Source of the DNA: an uncultured Burkholderiales bacterium
GTDB lineage: Bacteria > Pseudomonadota > Gammaproteobacteria > Burkholderiales > Burkholderiaceae_C
Length of the DNA: 34,017 bases
Assembly: GCA_903880855.1 (NCBI GenBank)
Contig: CAIRQX010000158.1
Coordinates: 1 to 34,017 of the forward strand
Reading direction: 5' to 3'
The translations under genes were made by a program, and so were the position numbers. A model generated the notes under the pieces. That model was not told the DNA's origin. It made no database searches and was given only the letters and a program-made list of their open reading frames with translations. Below, piece after piece: positions 8,178 through 16,325 of this stretch; the stretch's first letter is position 1, and each line of letters begins with the position of its first letter.

Positions 8178-9761
8178 TTAAGTTTTTACACTTGGCGCAC
8201 CAATTTTTGGAATGCTGTGTGCATCCAATGCGATGCAAATATTTCGGGTTTCCATGTAGAAGTCGAAACTCCAATCGCCACCATCGCGACCAATACCACT
8301 GTCTTTCATACCGCCAAATGGCGTAGACAAATTTCGTGAAATCTCCGTATTGACCCACACCATGCCAGATTGAAATGAACGGGCAAGTCGATGTGCCCTT
8401 GCAAGGTGGCTTGTCCAGAGGTAAGTGGATAAACCGTAGCGGCTATTGTTTGCGAGTGCGAGTGCTTGCGCTTCATCCTTAAAGGGCAGTACGGCTAATA
8501 CTGGGCCAAATACTTCTTCTTGAACAATAGGCATATCTGCACTGAGTCCAGTCACTATGGCAGGCTCAAACCAATGCCCAGCAGACGGTAAATCTGTTTG
8601 TCCATTGACAGCCCCACCGCAATGCATAGTCGCGCCTGATTTCTTGGCGTCAGTGCAGTGTTGAATCACTTTGGCGAGTTGATTCTGATGAATGAGCGGC
8701 CCTACTTCCGTTAAAGGATCAAATGGATTGCCCACACGAATAGATTTGGCTTTTTCTACTAAGCGTTGCACGAATTGGTCGTGAATCGTGTCTTGTACAA
8801 GTAACCGTGAGCCAGCATTACAGCGTTGGCCGTTTAAGCTGAAAATCATGAAAGCCACTGCATCAACAGCGCGATCGAGATCCGCGTCGTCAAACACTAC
8901 AACAGGACTTTTCCCGCCGAGCTCAAAGTGCACACGCTTTAAGCTGGCCGCACCTTGTGACATGATGCGCGAGCCAGTTTTAGTGCCACCCACAAAAGCG
9001 ATGGCCTTGATATGTGGGTCTTGTGTGATCGCTGTTCCTGCTTGATCTCCTGTCCCATGCACAAGATTGAGTACGCCTGCGGGTAAGCCAGCTTCAAACG
9101 CGAGCTTCGCTAAAAGGCTGGCCGTGAGCGGACTCCATTCAGCAGGTTTGTGAACCACACTGCAGCCCGCCGCCAATGCAGGTGCAATTTTCCAAGTGGC
9201 CAGCATGAATGGCATGTTCCACGGTGTAATGGCAGCAATCGGACCAATAGGGTCTCTCACGGTGTAATTGAGATGCGTGGGAGTTGGATAGCTATGCCCA
9301 TCCGTTGCGCGCGTGCAGAGGTCAGCAAAATAGTGAAAGTTTTCAGCGCCCCGCGCTGCTGTTTTTTCTGTAAACCGAAGAGGTTGACCGGTATCTGCTG
9401 TTTCCAGTAAGGAAATAGATTCTGAATGGCGCTCTAAGGTGTCTGCGATGGTGTGCAATAAATCGCGTCTTTTTTTGGCTGGCCATGCTTGCCAACTTTC
9501 AAATGCGTCGCTGGATGACTTGCTTGCAGCCGCAACATCTTCCACATCACCCATGGCTGTTTCGTTTAAGTTTGTGCCATCGATGGGAGACTTATTGGTA
9601 AAGACTTTCCCACTCAGGCTCGGTACTTCCTTGCCATGAATAAAGTGCCCTAAGACTGGATGAGCCAGTTGCTTGATGAGAGCTTGTGCTTTTTCATTAT
9701 TCGCAAGAGCAGCAGGACTCAGGAAGTTATTTGGCTTCAACGTTTTAGTTTCAGATGACAT
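8178..9761 (-). CDS. NAD(P)+-dependent aldehyde dehydrogenase
   Basis: The enzyme has 527 residues and oxidises an aldehyde to a carboxylic acid in the cytoplasm. All core residues are visible: Asn182 in TPWNMPF, the general base Glu280 in FELGGKSP, the nucleophile Cys314 in NGQRCNAGSRL, and EEVFGPVL near the C-terminal third. The DPIGPIAAITPWNMPF region and NGQRC resemble 5-carboxymethyl-2-hydroxymuconate semialdehyde dehydrogenase (HpaE) and betaine-aldehyde dehydrogenases, but the substrate cannot be fixed. It starts 3 bases after the stop of the shortened Bug gene and precedes sulfatase 2, so an alcohol freed by desulfation and then oxidised is a plausible route. I see no alcohol dehydrogenase in this operon. 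Confidence 0.94.
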   Translation of the reverse strand: MSSETKTLKPNNFLSPAALANNEKAQALIKQLAHPVLGHFIHGKEVPSLSGKVFTNKSPIDGTNLNETAMGDVEDVAAASKSSSDAFESWQAWPAKKRRDLLHTIADTLERHSESISLLETADTGQPLRFTEKTAARGAENFHYFADLCTRATDGHSYPTPTHLNYTVRDPIGPIAAITPWNMPFMLATWKIAPALAAGCSVVHKPAEWSPLTASLLAKLAFEAGLPAGVLNLVHGTGDQAGTAITQDPHIKAIAFVGGTKTGSRIMSQGAASLKRVHFELGGKSPVVVFDDADLDRAVDAVAFMIFSLNGQRCNAGSRLLVQDTIHDQFVQRLVEKAKSIRVGNPFDPLTEVGPLIHQNQLAKVIQHCTDAKKSGATMHCGGAVNGQTDLPSAGHWFEPAIVTGLSADMPIVQEEVFGPVLAVLPFKDEAQALALANNSRYGLSTYLWTSHLARAHRLARSFQSGMVWVNTEISRNLSTPFGGMKDSGIGRDGGDWSFDFYMETRNICIALDAHSIPKIGAPSVKT

Positions 9762-9764
9762 GAT

Positions 9765-10265
9765 CTATTGCAATTCCATTTTTCTGTTTTTAATGACTTT
9801 TTCCCAACGACGTGAATCTGAGGAAACACGCTCGCGTAATACGGAGGCTGAGCCTGGCATGGCTTCTATTCCAAGTTTGAACAATACCCGCTTGATTTCT
9901 TCATCTTTGAGGGTGTCTTCTATGGCTTTCGTCAATGCTTGAATGGCATTGCCAATGGCGTTTCTGGCACTTCCCACTAAAAGCGTATAGCCATCAGCGG
10001 GTGAAGAGGCAACTGCTGCGGTCCCCATCGTCGCTCCAGCTCCTGCTTTGTTTTCAATGACGATGGGTTGTTCCAGTCTTTTTTGTAAGCCGGGAGCCAT
10101 TGCCCTGATTGCGCTATCTGCGGCTCCCCCAGGGATAAAGGGAACAATTATTTTTATGGGCTTTTCTGGCCAAGCGCCATAGACAGAAAAACTTGATAAA
10201 AAAATCAATGCAAAGATACCTTTCGAAATGGACTTGCCAATATCGAGTCGATAAGTTAGGTGCAC
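9765..10265 (-). CDS. Bug-family receptor with an in-frame central deletion
   Basis: The open frame encodes 166 residues against about 320 for the family. Residues 1-30 form a signal peptide, and residues 31 to about 100 match the Bug N-terminus (PFIPGGAADSA, ENKAGAGATMGTA, ADGYTLLVGSA). The remainder (from about QALTKAIEDTLKDEE) matches the C-terminal end of the family. Roughly 150 central residues are missing, including the PYKG segment and most of lobe II. The presumed junction carries a near-perfect direct repeat, AACGCCATT/AATGCCATT, consistent with deletion by slippage. The start is a GTG. The frame is intact, so it may still be made, but it is probably non-functional as a receptor. It heads the operon opposite the LysR gene. 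Confidence 0.72.
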   Translation of the reverse strand: MHLTYRLDIGKSISKGIFALIFLSSFSVYGAWPEKPIKIIVPFIPGGAADSAIRAMAPGLQKRLEQPIVIENKAGAGATMGTAAVASSPADGYTLLVGSARNAIGNAIQALTKAIEDTLKDEEIKRVLFKLGIEAMPGSASVLRERVSSDSRRWEKVIKNRKMELQ

Positions 10266-10415
10266 TTTTTGTCTCAGTTTTTATGTATCTCTCCACATCT
10301 TATAAATGGTGGACAATTAAAACAATTAGAAATATCTTATTTATAAATTGATAAAACAAATATGTATTGGTAAACCCTCAGTAACTAATTGCTTACTAAT
10401 CAAAAAGAAGTACAC
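10266..10415. promoter_or_regulatory. Divergent promoter region, Bug/aldehyde dehydrogenase/sulfatase operon and LysR gene
   Basis: This 150-base AT-rich gap separates two diverging genes, the usual place for a LysR regulator to bind. A candidate promoter for the LysR gene is TTGATA (10348-10353), 17 bases, TAAACC (10371-10376). Its -35 box abuts the palindrome ATTTATAAAT (10339-10348), which would suit autorepression. A candidate for the minus operon is TTGTTT (complement of 10320-10325), 17 bases, TAAGAT (complement of 10297-10302). A related sequence, TTATAAAT, occurs at 10300-10307, about 40 bases (near four helical turns) from the palindrome. The boxes are weak matches, read by eye. Confidence 0.45.
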
Positions 10416-11348
10416 ATGTTGAATCCCAACCTAAAGCACTTAAGGATTTTTGTAGAAATTGCCCGTCGTGGCAGTTTTCGCAACGCTGCAAACGCTATGC
10501 ATTTGAGCGAACCAGCGACAAGCCAGGCCATAACTCAGCTAGAGACTTTGCTGGGCGTCAAACTGCTCGATCGCACTACACGGATAGTAAGAATCAGTGA
10601 GGCGGGATCAATTTTTTTGGAAGATGCAGTGCGACTGCTCGAAACAATGGACTATTCCATTGCATCACTGAAAGATTTTGCTAAGTCTGGGCGTGGAAGA
10701 GTCACGATCGCTTGCCTCTCTTCTGCTGTTTACCGATTGCTTCCGCCAGTTTTGGCGGAGATGAAAGTTGCTTATCCAGAAATAGATGTTGTATTTTTAG
10801 ATGACAACATGAAAGGGATACTGCAGAAAATGGATAAAGGTGAATGCGATATTGCCATCGTCAGTGAGAATACAGAGCAAAAATTGAATATTTCAATCCC
10901 TTTATTGGATGACGTATTTCAAGTAGTGTGCAGATCAGACCACCGATTAGCTTCTAAAAAGAAGATATCTGGGAAAGAAATATCTAGCCATGAGCTGGTC
11001 ATGCTTCGGCGTGGCTCTGGAATTAGAGACTTATTAGACAGAGAATTTGAAAAAAAATCGATTCCAATGAATGTCGTGCACGAAACAACCCAAGTTTTAA
11101 CCTTATTGGGCTTGGTGGAAGCCAATCTTGGATTGACAGTTTTGCCTTCCATGTTGTGCCCCGATCCAAGCCGCGGAGCTTTTGCAGTTTTACCTTTAGA
11201 CAAGCCAAAAATTCAAAGAAGACTAGGACTGATATTTGCGTCTGGCAGAGAGCCTACCGCCGCGGCTCGGCTTTTGGGAAATGTTATAAAAAATACAGTT
11301 CAATCTCGAAATTTTTCAATTCCCGATGGAGTTCTGAAAGTCAAGTGA
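10416..11348 (+). CDS. LysR-family transcriptional regulator
   Basis: From the ATG at 10416 (MLNPNLKHLRIF) the protein has 310 residues, the normal length. A TTG at 10389 would add nine polar residues and is less likely. Residues about 4-62 form the winged helix-turn-helix (FVEIARRGSFRNAANAM, then SEPATSQAITQLE). Residues about 90-300 are the periplasmic-binding-protein-like effector domain (GRGRVTIACLSS at its start). It is divergent from the operon beginning at 10265, so it probably regulates that operon and itself, with an intermediate of the pathway as inducer. A purine-rich AAAAGAAG upstream can serve as ribosome binding site. Confidence 0.93.
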   Translation: MLNPNLKHLRIFVEIARRGSFRNAANAMHLSEPATSQAITQLETLLGVKLLDRTTRIVRISEAGSIFLEDAVRLLETMDYSIASLKDFAKSGRGRVTIACLSSAVYRLLPPVLAEMKVAYPEIDVVFLDDNMKGILQKMDKGECDIAIVSENTEQKLNISIPLLDDVFQVVCRSDHRLASKKKISGKEISSHELVMLRRGSGIRDLLDREFEKKSIPMNVVHETTQVLTLLGLVEANLGLTVLPSMLCPDPSRGAFAVLPLDKPKIQRRLGLIFASGREPTAAARLLGNVIKNTVQSRNFSIPDGVLKVK

Positions 11349-11416
11349 TGGGTAATCTGTGCATCAGCTAGTCATGTATTCAAGTAACGCTTTGCTTTTA
11401 TCCAGAATTACCATCA
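11346..11416. repeat. Inverted repeat spanning the convergent LysR and DedA gene ends
   Basis: TGATGGGTAATCTG (11346-11359) faces CAGAATTACCATCA (11403-11416). The arms pair over 13 positions if one bulged base is allowed on each side, around a 43-base centre. Each arm includes the TGA stop of its own gene. It could act as a weak bidirectional terminator or mRNA 3' structure, but there is no strong T-tract, so the role is uncertain. Confidence 0.4.
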
Positions 11417-12004
11417 ACTTTGCTCAGCGACGCGTTCAAGTTTCCTGCTTAGGATCCATGACAGCACGAGAAAAATAATTAGCATGACTATGCCAAGACC
11501 AGAGAAAGCATCGCTCATTAGCTTCTCAGATAAATGGCCAAATGCATGACCAGCAGAAAGAACTGCACCAGACCAAAGGCCTGCCGCGACGAAATTGAAC
11601 GCTAGGAATGTAGGCCAGGTTAATCGTGACATCCCGTAGGCAAAACCGGCGACGCCGCGAATGCCGTGCGGATAGCGGTGAAACAGTATCAGCCACACAT
11701 AGTAGTGATCTACCAATCGGACCACGATCTGACTGGTGCGGTGAAGCCTTGGAAAACGCGACAGCCATTGGTTGCCGAAACGACGTCCGATCCAAAAGCG
11801 AATCACATCCCCTAGAAAACTACCTGCCCAGACAACGGCAATGAGAGTGCCAAGATCCAGAGCCCCAGAGCTAGAGGCATAACCGGCAAAAAGCGTGAAT
11901 AGCATGCTGTGCGAGGCAGCGAACGCAAAAATCAAGCTATAGGCCTCATCACCGTGCAGACGAAGCAATTCAAGGAATGAAGCTAGATCGGTTGGGAAGG
12001 TCAA
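11414..12004 (-). CDS. DedA-family (SNARE-associated/VTT domain) membrane protein
   Basis: The 196-residue protein is largely hydrophobic, with about five membrane segments. It contains the DedA core: GSFLGDVIRFWIGRRFG near residues 61-77, then FHRYPHGIRGVAGFAYGMS and a following W-rich segment. DedA proteins are thought to be proton-coupled lipid (undecaprenyl-phosphate or phospholipid) scramblases or transporters that support envelope homeostasis. The first available start is a TTG directly after an in-frame TAA, so the true start is a little uncertain; no ATG occurs before residue 34. It is a housekeeping-type gene at the distal end of the catabolic operon. By eye it is richer in G+C than the TfdA-like gene upstream. 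Confidence 0.84.
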   Translation of the reverse strand: MTFPTDLASFLELLRLHGDEAYSLIFAFAASHSMLFTLFAGYASSSGALDLGTLIAVVWAGSFLGDVIRFWIGRRFGNQWLSRFPRLHRTSQIVVRLVDHYYVWLILFHRYPHGIRGVAGFAYGMSRLTWPTFLAFNFVAAGLWSGAVLSAGHAFGHLSEKLMSDAFSGLGIVMLIIFLVLSWILSRKLERVAEQS

Positions 12005-12040
12005 TTATGAATTTCGCAATACCAAAATTAGTGAATGAGC

Positions 12041-12928
12041 TCAGTACGCTAACTCAACGGTGTTTCCGATGTCAGAAACTGTTGCTCTACGCATATCACG
12101 CTTAAAGCGTTTCTCGTCGTAATCAGTGCCTCTGTGCATTGTGCATCTGTTGTCCCATATTACTAAATCACCAACGCGCCATCTATGTGAATAGATGAAT
12201 TGAGGTTGAGTAGCATGCGCCATTAATTCGTCTAAAAGTGCGACTCCCTCAAGATCTGACATACCGATGATCCGCATAGCATGGGAAGCAATATAAAGAG
12301 CTTTTCTATGACTCTCAGGAATGTTCCTCACCAATACTTGCCTAGAGGGCGGGAGAGCTGCTTTCTCTTTTTCAGTAAAGTTTGTAAAACCTATCTTTGC
12401 CCTTGAATGAAATATGGAGTGCTCAACTATCAGCTTGTCAATTTTGTTTTTTGTTATATCAGGCAATGCATCCCAAGCTGCTCGTGTATCCGCAAACTCA
12501 GTTTTTCCACCAATTGGGACTACAGTTAGTGCATACAAAGCAGAAGCAAGCGCAGGTTGATGTCGAAAAATACTATCTGTATGCCAAAGTCTATTTGCTA
12601 GGCCTGACATTCTTTTTCTGCTGTTTTCGGCAAGTATGTTGTCTTCCTCATCTAAATTTGAAATATCGGAAACGCGATAATCAAACCTATGCTTTTTAAC
12701 TTCTTCTTGGTACGTATTGACGTTCATTTCAATCGGGCCAAATAATGTTGCAAAGTCAACATGTTGATCCAACGAAAGCTTTTGATCTGGGAAAACTAAA
12801 ACAGCATATTTCCAAAATGCTTCTTTTATTAAATTAACGTCAGCACTTGATTGTTTTTTGCTGAGGTCTATATCGAAAATCTCGGCTGCAAAATCTGTAT
12901 GAATAGGGTGGATCGTAAAGCGCGTCAT
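12041..12928 (-). CDS. TauD/TfdA-family Fe(II)/2-oxoglutarate-dependent dioxygenase
   Basis: The enzyme has 295 residues. The iron ligands are visible as His116 and Asp118 (RLWHTDS) and His265 (CTMHRG). Thr143 (KTEFAD) and Arg280/Arg281 fit the 2-oxoglutarate site. The stretches NRLWHTD, TRAAWDALPD, VGDLVIWDNRCTMHRG and RRATV resemble TfdA, which cleaves 2,4-dichlorophenoxyacetate, more than taurine dioxygenase. Ether or side-chain hydroxylation of an aromatic or alkanoic acid is therefore likely. It follows a Bug receptor by 24 bases, suggesting that the receptor binds its substrate. This stretch is very AT-rich: bases 12781-12840 hold 16 G/C of 60. Start ATG with AGGAG further upstream than usual. 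Confidence 0.94.
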   Translation of the reverse strand: MTRFTIHPIHTDFAAEIFDIDLSKKQSSADVNLIKEAFWKYAVLVFPDQKLSLDQHVDFATLFGPIEMNVNTYQEEVKKHRFDYRVSDISNLDEEDNILAENSRKRMSGLANRLWHTDSIFRHQPALASALYALTVVPIGGKTEFADTRAAWDALPDITKNKIDKLIVEHSIFHSRAKIGFTNFTEKEKAALPPSRQVLVRNIPESHRKALYIASHAMRIIGMSDLEGVALLDELMAHATQPQFIYSHRWRVGDLVIWDNRCTMHRGTDYDEKRFKRDMRRATVSDIGNTVELAY

Positions 12929-12952
12929 ATTTTGTCTTGACTCCTATTGAGG

Positions 12953-13915
12953 TTACTCAGGAACTATGCCAGTTTCTTTGATAACTGGCGCCCATTTGGC
13001 AATATCTGATTTCAGAAAATCTGCTAATTCTTGAGGGTTGCTCGACAGCATTTGGCCATTTTGGGACAGAGCCCATGCTTTCAAGCTTGGCTCTTGGGTA
13101 ACTAACATTAATTCTTTACTGAGTTTACTGATGATGGCAGGCGGTGTGCCAGAGGGAACGAAAATTCCAAACCATGCGTAAGTCTCGAAGCCAGCTACAC
13201 CTAATTCTTTGAATGTAGGTATGTCTGGAAAGTTACTGAGTCTTTTTGTACCAGTTACAGCAAGAGCTCTTAGTTTCTCAGCTTTTATTTGAGCATATGC
13301 CGCATCGTTAAACATGAGTTGCAGCTGTCCACCAAGTAAGTCTGTAGTTGCAGGCGCTGTCCCTTTATAAGGCACGTGCGTCATTTTGATCTTATAGTTG
13401 GATTTAAGCATTTCCCCAGATAAATGGCTGACGCCTCCAGCACCAGTAGATCCGAAATTGAGTTCCCCGGGCTTTGCTCTTGCATAGGCGAGAAGCTCAG
13501 AAAAACTCTTGACGGGTAATGATGTTGGTACAACTAATGCAGCATGGCTTTCACCAATTAATCCAACGGGTGCTAAGTCTTTAAGTGGGTCAAATGGTAA
13601 TGATTTATATATCATTGTGTTGAGAGTAATCGTAGCGTTATTGCCTATATAAATCGTGTATCCATCAGGGGCAGATTTTGCTACTTTGGCGGCAGCAATA
13701 TTCCCGCCACCACCAGGAAGATTCAGAATAACAACTTGTTGGTTAAGTCTTTCTCCCAAGGGTTTCGCTACAGCTCTCGCAAGGTTATCTGTAAAACCAC
13801 CCGGGGTGTAAGGTACAACTAATGTGATCTGTCTATCAGGGTAATCAGCGAACACATTTAGAGTGATTACAAAAAAACTTGCCTTCAATGACAACCTGAT
13901 AAATCTTTTAAACAT
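12953..13915 (-). CDS. Bug/TctC-family periplasmic solute receptor
   Basis: This is a full-length receptor of 320 residues with a Sec leader (MFKRFIRLSLKASFF..., cleavage near ADY around residue 24). Ligand-loop landmarks are PYTPGGFTDNLAR, ILNLPGGGGNIAA and HVPYKGTAPATTDLLGG. It ends with APVIKETGIVPE, a typical family C-terminus. It lies directly upstream of the TfdA-like dioxygenase in the reading direction, and 54 bases after the neighbouring Bug gene. Two receptors in a row suggest that the operon handles two related acids. No permease gene accompanies it. Confidence 0.93.
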   Translation of the reverse strand: MFKRFIRLSLKASFFVITLNVFADYPDRQITLVVPYTPGGFTDNLARAVAKPLGERLNQQVVILNLPGGGGNIAAAKVAKSAPDGYTIYIGNNATITLNTMIYKSLPFDPLKDLAPVGLIGESHAALVVPTSLPVKSFSELLAYARAKPGELNFGSTGAGGVSHLSGEMLKSNYKIKMTHVPYKGTAPATTDLLGGQLQLMFNDAAYAQIKAEKLRALAVTGTKRLSNFPDIPTFKELGVAGFETYAWFGIFVPSGTPPAIISKLSKELMLVTQEPSLKAWALSQNGQMLSSNPQELADFLKSDIAKWAPVIKETGIVPE

Positions 13916-13969
13916 TACGGTATTCCTTAAAGAGTTGAATCATTCTGTGTTACTTTCTAACAAAGCACC

Positions 13970-14971
13970 TTAATCTGCTTTAACACCTGCTGAGCGAACA
14001 ATACGTCCCCATTTCTCGTATTCAGAAAAGAAAAACTGTTTGAATTCGTTGGGGGATCCACCCTTGAGTAACGCACCTTGACTGCTTAATATGTCGCGTA
14101 CTTCGCGGTCTTTTAAGAAGTCGTTCACTGCGACTGACAGTTGATTAAGGACAGAGGGAGGAAGCCCGCTTGGTGCGAGCAAACCAAACCAAGTGCCAGC
14201 ATCAAAATCTTTGATACCCGCTTGCTGCATAGTGGGAACTTCTGGAAATTGTGGAGAGCGTTCAGCCGAAGTAATCGCTAAGGGTCTTAATTTCCCCGCT
14301 TTGGCTAGCGGTGCTGCTGTGCTGAATACATCAAACATCAGGTTAATTTGTCCGCCAACTAAATCTACTAAAGCTGGCCCACTTCCTTTGTAAGGGATAT
14401 GCACCATATCTACTTGGGTTACTGTTTTAAACCATTCACCTGCGAGATGTGCTGCACTTCCGTTGCCGAAAGAGCCGTATGTGAGCTTTGGATTTGCAGA
14501 CTGTGCTTCTCGAATTAAGTCAGCGACAGAATTCGCTTTGAGTGTTGGATTAACTACTAGCAAAAGGGGTTGTGTCGCTATCAATGTAATGAAATCAAAT
14601 CCTTGAATAGGATCGTAATTCAGTCGAGGATAGGTATGCGGTGTGACCGTAAGGGGTCCGGCAGCGCTAAATAACAAGGTGTAGCCATCAGGTGCCGACT
14701 TGGCAACCACTTCATGCCCAAGCGCACCACCAGCACCAGCGCGGTTCTCTGGGACTACGGGCTGACCTAATTTTTGCGTTAAGTATTTGGCTAGCAATCG
14801 ACCAGTTTGATCTGTTGAACCTCCAACTGCATATGGAATCACTAGCCGAATAGGCTTAGTTGGAAAAGACTGTGCCCAAAGCTTATCTACCCCACATAAC
14901 AATAAAAGCGTTAGTAGTAAGGACCAGATATATCGGCTTGGGTTTGAATAGACGGATGAAGTTTTAACCAT
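13970..14971 (-). CDS. Bug/TctC-family periplasmic solute receptor
   Basis: I start this gene at the ATG at 14969-14971 (MVKTSSVYSNPSRYIW), giving 333 residues. The longer frame to 15025 only adds residues that shadow the Rieske gene. The leader runs to about KLWAQ near residue 34. Landmarks are PYAVGGSTDQTGRLL, ENRAGAGGALGHE and HIPYKGSGPALVDLVGG. The start overlaps the end of the Rieske oxygenase gene by 8 bases, so the two are translationally coupled. The receptor is a good candidate for binding the oxygenase substrate. A purine-rich AAAGAGA lies upstream of the start. Confidence 0.92.
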   Translation of the reverse strand: MVKTSSVYSNPSRYIWSLLLTLLLLCGVDKLWAQSFPTKPIRLVIPYAVGGSTDQTGRLLAKYLTQKLGQPVVPENRAGAGGALGHEVVAKSAPDGYTLLFSAAGPLTVTPHTYPRLNYDPIQGFDFITLIATQPLLLVVNPTLKANSVADLIREAQSANPKLTYGSFGNGSAAHLAGEWFKTVTQVDMVHIPYKGSGPALVDLVGGQINLMFDVFSTAAPLAKAGKLRPLAITSAERSPQFPEVPTMQQAGIKDFDAGTWFGLLAPSGLPPSVLNQLSVAVNDFLKDREVRDILSSQGALLKGGSPNEFKQFFFSEYEKWGRIVRSAGVKAD

Positions 14972-16319
14972 GTTGAGTCTCTTTGTTAGTAGGCGAGTCC
15001 GCCACATATCCGATAGGGTCACCAAACCGCATCGTCATAACTTCTTTCATATTCAAATTTTCTGGAGCTACTTGGGCGCCAGCGCGCACCTTGTAAGCAG
15101 ATGGATTATTGCTACCTAAAGGAGGAATACTTTGCTCGACTTGGTCAGCTGATTCGAGCATTAATTGTCTAAAACGCACTACGCCAATGTCGGTAGGTCC
15201 TAGTAATTCGCGGGTTCGGTCTGCGATTCTTCCTTGACTGTCTTGAATAGCGGCATCTTGCTCAGATACGCCTTCTATACCGGTGAAGTTCTCATGTTTT
15301 TGGCGAACGCGATCCATCAAGTATTCATTGTCACGACGGCGCAATGGAATAAAGCTTGCATCTGTTTCTGAAAAAACTGCACCCCCCGTTTTGTAGAGAC
15401 TTATCTCTTCTTGGGTTAAGGGGCGCTCTGGGTTCCATGCATACACATAAATCCAGCAAGAGTATTCATCAATTGGAACCCAAGTCTGCCCAAAATAGTT
15501 TTGACCTGGCATGGCGCTTGGCGTGTAGCCATGACATGGCATGAGGTACTGTGCGACTCTCCAGTAACGTTCTCCGGGGTTTGCTTCTCGCGAACCCCCT
15601 AAGACCAATCCAGCACCATGACGATGCACTTCGTATTGAGGTTGTGGGTCTTCCTTCATCCATCGAAGGTGTTCATGGTTCATGGTTTTGGGGGAATAGC
15701 CACGGGTCATACGAGCCGATTTGTCCGACCATTCCTTATCTGAATTGGCAATAGGTTGATGCAAAAAAGAAAAATGAGCGGTATCAATTCCACCTTCTGC
15801 AGCCTGCGCCCAATTGCACTCTTGGAGTTTCTTGGATACATAACGATGATTTTCTGGTACCAATGCAAATTCCATCAAAGGAAGCTCAGGACAATCAAGA
15901 GGTCCCATATAGGCCCAAAGCATGTCTCCCCATTCGCGGACAGGGTATGCAGTTAAACGGGCGCGATCTTTTACTTTGCAGTAGGCGTCATCATTGCTGG
16001 TGGGCATATGAACACATTGACCTTGGAGGTCAAACTTCCAACCGTGATACGAACAGCGAATGCCTTGTTCTTCATTTCTTCCAAAATAAAGATCTGCCCC
16101 ACGATGTGGACAACGGGGTGATACCAATCCGACTTGTCCATCACTTGCTCGAAAGGCTAAAAGCTCTTCACCTAAGACTTTCACCCGCACAGGTGAGCCA
16201 TCTTGCTCAGGTAGTTGACGGCTCAGCAACACAGGAATCCAATATTGTCGAAATACAGCTCCCATTGCAGTGTTGGGACCTGTGTGGGTGAGGCGTATAT
16301 TTTTTTCTTGAGTCAACAC
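14964..16319 (-). CDS. Rieske non-heme iron oxygenase, phthalate 4,5-dioxygenase-like terminal oxygenase
   Basis: The protein has 451 residues. The Rieske [2Fe-2S] ligands are Cys70-x-His72 (CPHRG) and Cys89-x2-His92 (CSYHGW). The mononuclear iron site shows Asp179, His182 and His187 in GGIDTAHFSFLHQ. The N-terminal start (MLTQEKN...GP) and the motif GVVRFRQLML near the end fit the phthalate-dioxygenase type of single-subunit oxygenase, which hydroxylates or O-demethylates aromatic acids. Such enzymes need an FMN/ferredoxin reductase, and none is encoded here. The start is GTG with GGAG about 11 bases upstream. The gene sits between two Bug receptors, 6 bases from one and overlapping the other. 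The substrate is unknown. Confidence 0.94.
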   Translation of the reverse strand: MLTQEKNIRLTHTGPNTAMGAVFRQYWIPVLLSRQLPEQDGSPVRVKVLGEELLAFRASDGQVGLVSPRCPHRGADLYFGRNEEQGIRCSYHGWKFDLQGQCVHMPTSNDDAYCKVKDRARLTAYPVREWGDMLWAYMGPLDCPELPLMEFALVPENHRYVSKKLQECNWAQAAEGGIDTAHFSFLHQPIANSDKEWSDKSARMTRGYSPKTMNHEHLRWMKEDPQPQYEVHRHGAGLVLGGSREANPGERYWRVAQYLMPCHGYTPSAMPGQNYFGQTWVPIDEYSCWIYVYAWNPERPLTQEEISLYKTGGAVFSETDASFIPLRRRDNEYLMDRVRQKHENFTGIEGVSEQDAAIQDSQGRIADRTRELLGPTDIGVVRFRQLMLESADQVEQSIPPLGSNNPSAYKVRAGAQVAPENLNMKEVMTMRFGDPIGYVADSPTNKETQHG

Positions 16320-16325
16320 AAAAAA

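Noticed and set aside
8149-8358. A 70-residue N-terminal extension of sulfatase 2
   Set aside because: The extra residues are the antisense-frame image of the aldehyde dehydrogenase end (same strand, other frame). They have low-complexity W/R/Y content and precede the canonical sulfatase start MKKSPNILF.
14972-15025. Extended start for the Bug gene ending at 13970
   Set aside because: It lies wholly inside the Rieske oxygenase gene and does not improve the signal peptide; the ATG at 14971 does.
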